5,522 nucleotides of DNA. Origin: an uncultured Opitutia bacterium. GTDB lineage: Bacteria > Verrucomicrobiota > Verrucomicrobiia > Opitutales > UBA953. The DNA lies in NCBI GenBank assembly GCA_903924185.1, contig CAIYAN010000252.1, forward strand, positions 1-5,522, given 5' to 3'. The notes under the pieces were generated by a model. That model worked only from the letters and a program-made list of their open reading frames with translations. It ran no database searches and was not told the origin of the DNA. This document shows positions 1-5,522 of this stretch, piece by piece; position 1 is the stretch's first letter; the number at the start of each line of letters is the position of its first letter. The translations under genes were made by a program, and so were the position numbers.

Positions 1-1
1 C

Positions 2-3000
2 GACAGTCCCGGCGCCCCCGGCGACCGTAACATCATCAACCTTGCCGGTGCGTTCGGCTTCTCCGCCGGCAATACGCCATCCTTCGCCGAATGGGGCGAC
101 TCAAACAACAAGCTTGGCTTCGTCTTCGAGGCCCCAATCCCCAATAGCACCAGCGGCCCCTCCGCCGTGCCGCCACCGATGGGTACCAACCAGGCACTCA
201 TCGACCAAGGTCCACGTTCGGTCCCGGCAACCGCCACCTTTGCCAATGGCACCAAAGACTATGCGGGGGATGACTGGACGGTCCGTGGCCCGACGTGGCT
301 ACTGATGCGCAACTTCTACCGCCTGTATAAGCGCGAGCTGGAGACCACGGGCGCGCGCGGCCAGCCGGCCAGCTCCGCCGACGCTTGGTTCGCCCGCACG
401 GCTGAACCGTTCACTTACAGCTCAGGCGTCACGGGTTGGAGCTGCGTGGGCGACCCCGCCGGCCCCGCCTACCTCGGCGAGAAATACAATGCCGGCATCC
501 TGCACCGTAAGGCGCGCATGCTTAGTTACGGCGGTGGCAACTGGGTCCGCAGTACCTACCAGCCGCACCAGTTCTCCAGGGTCTCTTGGTCGACCGGGGG
601 AGGCCAGTTTCCCCAACCGACCGCGATGAAGCTCGCCCCGACGGTCCTCCGCCACACGCAACGCTGGGGAGTGATTTACAACCAAGATACGCTCGGCGTA
701 ACCTTTGACCCAATCATCACGTTACACAACCCCTACAACGTGGCACTCGAGTTCACCGGGTTCGGTGCCTACTTCAACAAATACTACCCGCTGGCGCTGA
801 CCTTCTCGCGCGTCAATACGACCACCGGAGGCGAAGAACCGCTTAACCTCACCGGCGTGAACACCAACGGACTCTCCTTTACCAACGGCGTCTTCTACCC
901 GCAGACGAACGGTTTCAACCGTTCCTTCGCTATTCGCTGGGTCGCCAACGAAGGGGCGACGCTGCGCATGACCCCAGGGGAAGTGGTCGTCATCGGGTGC
1001 GAAGGCTCGACCAATACGGGCCTCTCCAATAACGGCGCCTCCATCATTAAATCCGGCCGTAGCTACGACCCAGATAAGGCCCGTCACTTCTACCGCATCC
1101 TCGGAGACAGCGGCAGCGTCTCGACCGCCACCAACGGACTGCCTATTATCAGCCGCATGTATGCGGCGTGGGTCCCGACCTCGGGCTCGAACGCCAACGG
1201 CAATGACGCCTCGGGCGGCTACTGGGACGGCCTTTTCATCCAGTATAACCTCATGCACTACAAGCGGGACAATGGGTCGACGACCTACCCGCTCGCCAAA
1301 GTCTGGGGCGGCGAAAACTACGCCGAGTGCGACGGATCGGACGAAGGGCTCATTAACCGGACGGGCTTCTTCACCAATTTCTACCCCGACGCTAACACGG
1401 CCCGCAAGGTCTTGGCCCAAAAGACCATCAGCCGCACGGGCGAATCATCCTCTGCGCCCTACATCGAACGCACCTTCGTCGGCGTCATGGACCTGCGCTG
1501 GCGCTCGCCGACAGATTCACGCAACGTCGACAACCTGTCGACCGGCGACGCCCGCGGAGTGGGCGCTGGCACCGGCTCTCCACTGGTTGCGGATATGCGC
1601 TACGATGCCACGGACCCGCGCGACTGGGATGCCGATTCCCTACAGACGCCCCCGATGATTCTGAGCTTCTATCAGGACCCTGGCTCGTTCACCCCGGTCG
1701 ATATGACGTCGACCAACAAGGGCTACTACGGCAACAGCTACAAGCTCAACGAAGGCCGCACGGATACCGTCCTCTTCGAAGTTCCCCAGCGCCCGATGCT
1801 TTCGCTGACTGGTCTGGGCCACGTGCAGTTCGGCACCTTTGCGACTCAGCCCGCCTATTCCGTTGGCAACAGTTTCCCGCACATCGGCCTGCCCAGCACC
1901 TCGATGACGCTCTATTGGCCGAACTCATGTGTCAGCCCGATCGCCCGCGTCGACAACGGCACGGCCGACTTCGGCACGGACAACGGCAACACCGCGACCA
2001 TCCGCACGGACAGCGCCTTCCTGGCGAACCTCGCCCTCTGGGACCGCTACTTCTTCTCGGGCGCTAACGCCGCCATGCCCAACATCGCCCGGAATACCTT
2101 CGCGGGCGGCGTCTCCACGCGTAACCCTGACGCTGCCGTCGTGACAGCAGGTAACCAGAAGACGAGTCTAGCGGACGTCTGGGACGACCTCTCCATCGGC
2201 AATAAGCCCCTCGCTAATAAACGACTTATCTGGGGCCGCTTCAGCGATGGCCGCAGCGACACCGAACTGAAGAATGATTTCTATCGGAAGCCGACTTCAA
2301 CGCCGCGACCCGCCGGCGAAGTCCCCTCGCGCCCGGAACGCGTCGCGAAGCAGTTCATGTACGAAGGCGCCTTCAACGTAAACTCCACTTCCAAGGAAGC
2401 TTGGCGCCTGATGCTTACATCGCTCCGCGGCGTCGACACCCCGGGTACTTCGACATTCAGCCGTTTTGGCATCCCGCCCAACACCACGGACACGCAAGGC
2501 GCGGGCTCCTATTGGGGTTTAAAATTCCATAGCCTGACCGACGCTGAAATCGATAAGCTCGCTGATAATATCGTTATTGAAGTCCGGCGACGCGGGCCGT
2601 TCATGAGTATTGCTGACTTTGTAAATCGTCGCCTCACCAACCAAGCCACCGGCCTGAAAGGGCCGCTCCAGGCCGCGATTGATGCCTCCGGCCTAAACGA
2701 TTACGCGGTGGCTTCAGGCAAGATGAAGGAGGGCTTTGCCACGAAAGTTACGACTGCCGGCGGTCGCTTCCCACAGGCGAAGGCCTTCGACCCGGCAGCC
2801 TATTCGATGTCGTCCAACGCCCAAGGCACCGGCGCGTTCCCCGCGCAAGCCGGCTCCCATTCGCACCTCCTGCAGATGCAGGTACTTAACGCCATTGGCC
2901 CTTCCCTGACGGTCCGTGGCGATACGTTCGTCGTCCGGGCGTACGGCGAAAGCCTCAACGCTAACGGCGAAGTTGCCGGTAAGGCTTGGGTCGAACTCAC

Positions 3001-3295
3001 CGTCCAGCGCATGCCAGAGTTACTGATCCCTGACGATCGCGAGCCGACTGTAGCTATCGGCGCCCTGCCCGTCGGCAGCAGCATCACCGTGCCGGGCGGC
3101 GGCGGCTCCGCGGGCGATAACTTTGGCGGCGGGGGTGGGTTTGGCGGCTACCGGTCCCCTTCCATCACCAACTACGCGACCTCACCGATCATGGAACGTT
3201 GGGTACGCAACAAGGACGCCAGCCGCGTGAACAACCTGCTCGGCCGACGCTTCAAGATTACTTCCGTCCGCTGGCTCCGCGACTCCGACATCTGA
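2..3295 (+). CDS. Verru_Chthon cassette protein A (5' partial)
   Basis: The frame is open from the first complete codon to TGA at 3293-3295 (1097 residues), so the start lies upstream; the GTG at 167 is internal, because the 55 codons before it read as normal protein. I recognise the protein as Verru_Chthon cassette protein A from the W-x-L-M-R-x-F-Y-x-L-Y-K-R segment (residues 99-111), the long Gly/Asn/Thr-rich beta-type middle, and the R-R-G-P-F-M-S-I-A-D-F-V-N-R-R-L segment ending at residue 878. By family knowledge, A is encoded with prepilin-like proteins B, C and D and has an N-terminal membrane segment, here outside the window. The exact role is unknown; a place in an envelope pseudopilus or secretion machine is inferred. 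Four cysteines (148, 333, 443, 643) could form disulfides outside the cytoplasm. A Gly-rich stretch (1032-1049) precedes a basic, Trp-containing tail. It heads an apparent operon with the next two genes. Family call fairly sure; function unsure. Confidence 0.85.
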   Translation, partial: DSPGAPGDRNIINLAGAFGFSAGNTPSFAEWGDSNNKLGFVFEAPIPNSTSGPSAVPPPMGTNQALIDQGPRSVPATATFANGTKDYAGDDWTVRGPTWLLMRNFYRLYKRELETTGARGQPASSADAWFARTAEPFTYSSGVTGWSCVGDPAGPAYLGEKYNAGILHRKARMLSYGGGNWVRSTYQPHQFSRVSWSTGGGQFPQPTAMKLAPTVLRHTQRWGVIYNQDTLGVTFDPIITLHNPYNVALEFTGFGAYFNKYYPLALTFSRVNTTTGGEEPLNLTGVNTNGLSFTNGVFYPQTNGFNRSFAIRWVANEGATLRMTPGEVVVIGCEGSTNTGLSNNGASIIKSGRSYDPDKARHFYRILGDSGSVSTATNGLPIISRMYAAWVPTSGSNANGNDASGGYWDGLFIQYNLMHYKRDNGSTTYPLAKVWGGENYAECDGSDEGLINRTGFFTNFYPDANTARKVLAQKTISRTGESSSAPYIERTFVGVMDLRWRSPTDSRNVDNLSTGDARGVGAGTGSPLVADMRYDATDPRDWDADSLQTPPMILSFYQDPGSFTPVDMTSTNKGYYGNSYKLNEGRTDTVLFEVPQRPMLSLTGLGHVQFGTFATQPAYSVGNSFPHIGLPSTSMTLYWPNSCVSPIARVDNGTADFGTDNGNTATIRTDSAFLANLALWDRYFFSGANAAMPNIARNTFAGGVSTRNPDAAVVTAGNQKTSLADVWDDLSIGNKPLANKRLIWGRFSDGRSDTELKNDFYRKPTSTPRPAGEVPSRPERVAKQFMYEGAFNVNSTSKEAWRLMLTSLRGVDTPGTSTFSRFGIPPNTTDTQGAGSYWGLKFHSLTDAEIDKLADNIVIEVRRRGPFMSIADFVNRRLTNQATGLKGPLQAAIDASGLNDYAVASGKMKEGFATKVTTAGGRFPQAKAFDPAAYSMSSNAQGTGAFPAQAGSHSHLLQMQVLNAIGPSLTVRGDTFVVRAYGESLNANGEVAGKAWVELTVQRMPELLIPDDREPTVAIGALPVGSSITVPGGGGSAGDNFGGGGGFGGYRSPSITNYATSPIMERWVRNKDASRVNNLLGRRFKITSVRWLRDSDI

Positions 3296-3299
3296 CCGT

Positions 3300-4106
3300 A
3301 TGCGACTCATTCTTTTCTTGGCCACCGCCCTCGCGCTCGTAGCCGCCCCCGAACCACCGCCCGAGCGGAAATGCACGTTGCGACTCGCCTGGTGGGCCAA
3401 CCCATCGGAACGTGTCGAGTTAGCCATCGTCCAAGGCAAGGAAATCATCCCCTTCGTGGCGCTGGAAATGAACCTCGACCTCTCTAAGGAATACCGCGGA
3501 CCCGCGCAGTTGGTCATTGTGCGCAAGAAAGGCGCGGCGCAGAAAATAGAGGCCTTTGACCCCGATAAACTCTACGCACAAAGCGCGACGCCGAAGCCAG
3601 ACCCCAAGGCTAAGCCGGAGCCCGCCAAAAAAGAGAAGGCGGACGACTGGGCCCTATTTGCGACCGTGGCCTTGCCCGACTCATCAGATGTCGGCGTTTT
3701 GCTACTGATGGCTCCGAATGGCTCGTGCGCTGGCCGGGCCTTTGATTATGAGGCGGGGCGCTTTCCCTACGGTTCCATCCGCGTCGTGAACCTTTCAGCC
3801 ATGACGTTGGCGGGCGAAATCGACACCAAAGGATTCCGCCTAGCCCCGGGCAGTTCTGACCTACTTCCGGTCATTTTCCGCGAACGCCAGACGAGCCATA
3901 TCAAGCTGGCGGCCGTGCTACCCAACGATGGCATTGAACCCATCCTCGGCACCAAGATTGCGGGCCGACCCAACCGTCGCTCCCTTGTCTTCATCCTGCA
4001 AACGGGCGTCTCGGCGGATGGTCGTCCACTCTTTGAAAGCCGGAGTATCGAAAGTGTGGAGCCCGTCGCCCCGCCGCCCGCCAACGGCAATCCAGTAGTG
4101 AAATGA
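3300..4106 (+). CDS. Exported protein of unknown function, paralogue of the next gene
   Basis: I recognise no named family. The 268-residue protein starts M-R-L followed by a hydrophobic stretch to about residue 16 (ending A-L-V-A-A), a likely Sec signal peptide. No lipobox cysteine is present, so it is probably periplasmic or surface-located. Residues 25-80 look like beta strands. Residues 96-116 are a Pro/Lys/Asp/Glu-rich linker, and residues 117-236 form a second beta-rich region containing F-P-Y-G-S (155-159), N-L-S (164-166) and P-G-S-S (183-186). The C-terminus is Pro/Asn-rich. The F-P-x-G-S/N-L-S/P-G block recurs at the same spacing in the downstream gene, so the two are tandem paralogues. 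The start lies 4 bases after the stop of cassette protein A and has no Shine-Dalgarno sequence; the spacing suggests translation coupled to A. An accessory role for the cassette machine is inferred from position only. Gene real: very likely; function: unknown. Confidence 0.85.
   Translation: MRLILFLATALALVAAPEPPPERKCTLRLAWWANPSERVELAIVQGKEIIPFVALEMNLDLSKEYRGPAQLVIVRKKGAAQKIEAFDPDKLYAQSATPKPDPKAKPEPAKKEKADDWALFATVALPDSSDVGVLLLMAPNGSCAGRAFDYEAGRFPYGSIRVVNLSAMTLAGEIDTKGFRLAPGSSDLLPVIFRERQTSHIKLAAVLPNDGIEPILGTKIAGRPNRRSLVFILQTGVSADGRPLFESRSIESVEPVAPPPANGNPVVK
4103..4106 (+). promoter_or_regulatory. ATGA stop/start overlap (translational coupling)
   Basis: The TGA of the 268-residue exported protein (4104-4106) overlaps the ATG of its 238-residue paralogue (4103-4105). 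The roughly 20 bases upstream contain no purine-rich Shine-Dalgarno match, so the second gene is most simply started by ribosomes that terminate on the first. The overlap implies coordinated production of the two paralogues. That it works in this way is inferred, not shown. Confidence 0.6.
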
Positions 4107-4819
4107 GGCTGCTCTGGCTTAGCCTCTGGGCGCTGCCTCATCTATGGGCCGAAGAAATCGCAGCGCCGCCGCCCGCACCTGAGGCTCAGGGCACCTTGAT
4201 CATTCAGGCCTGCTGGGCAGGCACCCCTGGCGGAAAAGTCTACCTAGTCACGCAGCCAACCCAGCAAGCCATCCCGCTGCAGGCCCAGGCTGGGGCCATC
4301 ATCACCAACGCGGTCATCCCGCCCTGCGCATCGGTGGAGTTATGGGTGGCGAACGCCCCGCAAGCCAAGCGGGTGGCGACCTTTCCCTTTCCGAAGACCG
4401 GCCAACGCTTCATCTTAGTGATGCAAGGCGAACACCCCGCCGCCATGCGCGCCTGGCTCGTGCCCGCTGACCTCGAGGTTTTTCCTTGGGGTTCCACGTG
4501 TCTGCTCAACCTATCGGACAAGCGCCTACGTTGCCGGCTGAACGACCAAGTCGGCGAAGTCGACCCAGGGAAGTCCGGCGTCATCCCCTTCATTGCGGCG
4601 GAACGTACCAGCGCCCACCTCACGCTCGATTACTTGGACGGACAGAATTGGCAGCCTGATTGCTCAACGAAGACCATTCTCTCGCCCGCGAGACGCTTCA
4701 TCATGGTCGTCGGCCCAGGGCTAGCGGCGCAAGGCCCCTTGCCGAAGGAAACGGTCGTAGAAACGAACCCGGCGCCGCTTACAGTGCCGACGCCGCCTCC
4801 GCATCCGCCAGCCAAGTGA
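4103..4819 (+). CDS. Exported protein of unknown function, paralogue of the preceding gene
   Basis: The 238-residue protein has a short Leu/Trp-rich signal peptide, with probable cleavage after L-W-A (residues 14-16) and an acidic mature start. An Ala/Pro-rich spacer follows (about 19-29), then a beta-type region beginning T-L-I-I (31-34). A second region carries F-P-W-G-S (127-131), N-L-S (136-138), P-G-K-S (155-158) and a late R-R-F-I-M-V-V strand (197-203). It ends in a proline-rich tail (223-238). These blocks match the preceding gene product, without gaps across roughly 127-175, so the pair arose by duplication and diverged strongly. It lacks the charged linker of its partner but has five cysteines (37, 75, 133, 144, 187), against two there. 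The ATG overlaps the upstream stop (ATGA), a usual sign of translational coupling. The last 41 bases run into the 3' end of the convergent pgl gene. Function unknown; a periplasmic partner of the cassette is an inference. Confidence 0.84.
   Translation: MRLLWLSLWALPHLWAEEIAAPPPAPEAQGTLIIQACWAGTPGGKVYLVTQPTQQAIPLQAQAGAIITNAVIPPCASVELWVANAPQAKRVATFPFPKTGQRFILVMQGEHPAAMRAWLVPADLEVFPWGSTCLLNLSDKRLRCRLNDQVGEVDPGKSGVIPFIAAERTSAHLTLDYLDGQNWQPDCSTKTILSPARRFIMVVGPGLAAQGPLPKETVVETNPAPLTVPTPPPHPPAK
4779..4819. other. Tail-to-tail overlap of two coding regions
   Basis: These 41 bases code on both strands. On + they encode the Pro-rich end of the 238-residue exported protein (P-P-P-H-P-P-A-K, then TGA at 4817-4819). 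On - they encode the end of Pgl (A-D-A-E-A-A-S-A-L, then TAA at 4781-4779). Neither frame is interrupted and both proteins look complete. There is no intergenic space for a terminator, and I see no strong hairpin followed by a T-run on either strand, so the two transcripts probably overlap. Confidence 0.75.
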
Positions 4820-5498
4820 CCTTGTGCGCTAGGGCGCGCAGGACTTGGCCAGGATAACGGGCGGGGTCGAATTCACCGGCACAGACGCTCAGTAAAGCGG
4901 CCGCTTTGGACTGACCGTTGACGAGCACGACCACCGAGCCGCATTGGGCCAAGCCGACTTCCGTAATCGTCAGGCGCCAACCGCGGCCGGGCCACTCGGT
5001 GGCGACGAAGCGCGGTAAGCCCGGAGCCCCGATGAGGGGGCACTGCGGCCAGAGCGAGGCAATGTGGCTGTCATCCCCTAGACCCAGTACACAAAGGTCG
5101 TAGGCCTTATTCGGCTGGGCCTGCCAGACGGTGTCGTAGGCGGCGGCGGCAGCGGCGGGAGCCAACTCCACGGGCCAAGGCTGGCGACGGGCGGGCGGCA
5201 CCTGCAACGGATCGAGTAGCCCGCGGGCGGCATGCCCAAAGTTGGAATCATCGGAACTCTGGGGAACGCAGCGTTCGTCGCTTACATGCCAGGTGATGCG
5301 CTCCAACGACTGCGCTGACAACGCACCGCTGGACACCGCCCAAGCGTAAAAAGCCTTCGGGGTGGAGCCACCGCTGAGGGCCACGGTCGCCGGACCACGC
5401 ACTGCCAGCGCATGGATGCGGCGAGCGAGCTCGGCGAAGGATTCGTCGCGGGTACGCACGAGGACTTCGCCGGCAGAAGTCAGCAGGGAGGAAGACAT
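4779..5498 (-). CDS. pgl: 6-phosphogluconolactonase
   Basis: Cytosolic enzyme that hydrolyses 6-phospho-D-glucono-1,5-lactone to 6-phosphogluconate, the second step of the oxidative pentose phosphate pathway. The 239 residues fit the usual bacterial DevB/Pgl length. Family motifs appear in order: L-S-G-G-S-T-P (41-47, phosphate-binding loop of the NagB/RpiA-like fold), D-E-R-C-V-P (74-79), S-N (85-86), L-G-L-G-D-D-S-H-I-A-S-L-W-P (138-151, with the likely catalytic His145), R-L-T-I-T (175-179), G-x-S-K (195-198) and a C-terminal H-K-V-T-W-L-A-D. One oddity is Ser144 where the family nearly always has Gly (D-G-H). The ATG at 5498 is chosen because the 24 bases upstream hold no in-frame ATG, GTG or TTG and the N-terminus matches family length; no Shine-Dalgarno is visible. 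The frame stays open to the window edge, so a more distant start is not strictly excluded. The gene converges on, and overlaps by 41 bases, the exported-protein operon. Confidence 0.95.
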   Translation of the reverse strand: MSSSLLTSAGEVLVRTRDESFAELARRIHALAVRGPATVALSGGSTPKAFYAWAVSSGALSAQSLERITWHVSDERCVPQSSDDSNFGHAARGLLDPLQVPPARRQPWPVELAPAAAAAAYDTVWQAQPNKAYDLCVLGLGDDSHIASLWPQCPLIGAPGLPRFVATEWPGRGWRLTITEVGLAQCGSVVVLVNGQSKAAALLSVCAGEFDPARYPGQVLRALAHKVTWLADAEAASAL

Positions 5499-5522
5499 AG
5501 GGCGATGGAAGGCGAGCGGGCG

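Noticed and set aside
167..169. GTG as a possible true start of the large + strand gene
   Set aside because: The frame is open and protein-like from position 2 to here, and family members begin with a membrane segment that is not found after 167.
722..1420. Long open frame on the - strand (232 codons) inside the cassette protein A gene
   Set aside because: It lies antisense within a clearly coding gene, shows no recognisable domain, is Val/Gly/Ala/Arg-heavy as expected for the complement of GC-rich coding DNA, and has no gene-like context.
1161..1658. 165-codon + strand frame within the cassette protein A gene
   Set aside because: The Arg/Thr/Ser/Pro-rich translation is typical of an out-of-frame reading of GC-rich DNA; the main frame is continuous through it.
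2516..2640. Locally AT-richer patch inside the protein A gene
   Set aside because: It coincides with the most conserved helical segment, the frame is unbroken and no repeats flank it; codon variation explains it better than an insertion.
3182..3526. 114-codon - strand frame spanning the protein A/exported protein junction
   Set aside because: It is antisense to two well-supported genes and has no domain or ribosome binding site; the junction is better explained by the tight operon on the + strand.
4820..4870. Possible bidirectional terminator just past the exported-protein operon
   Set aside because: Short GC-rich complementary bits exist, but no stable stem followed by a T-run on either strand, and the stretch codes for Pgl.

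Overview
The window looks like chromosomal DNA of a Verrucomicrobiota bacterium. The main evidence is the large first gene, whose protein I recognise as a Verru_Chthon cassette protein A, a family I know only from that phylum. The DNA is GC-rich (roughly 60% by eye), coding is dense, and none of the three visible starts has a clear Shine-Dalgarno sequence.

Layout: (1) Positions 2-3295, + strand, hold the 3' part of the cassette protein A gene. Its 5' end lies outside the window, but 1097 codons are present. (2) Four bases later, 3300-4106 encodes a 268-residue exported protein of unknown function. (3) Its stop overlaps the next start as ATGA, and 4103-4819 encodes a second exported protein of 238 residues. 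The two small proteins are diverged paralogues of each other: they share an F-P-aromatic-G-S...N-L-S...P-G-x-S block that aligns without gaps. (4) On the - strand, 5498-4779 encodes 6-phosphogluconolactonase (pgl), the second step of the oxidative pentose phosphate pathway. Its 3' end overlaps the last + strand gene by 41 bases, tail to tail.

The three + strand genes are almost certainly one transcription unit. Cassette protein A belongs to a set in which the other members (B, C, D) carry type IV pilin/type II secretion pseudopilin-type N-termini, so A is probably part of an envelope pseudopilus-like machine. Near its C-terminus is a segment that resembles, by eye, the R-x-P-F-x-S helical motif of GspK-type minor pseudopilins. 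The two coupled exported proteins are candidates for periplasmic or cell-surface accessory factors of this machine; this is inferred from position only. The pgl gene is metabolic and apparently unrelated to the operon. There is no non-coding stretch longer than about 25 bases, and I see no RNA gene, mobile element, CRISPR array or convincing terminator.
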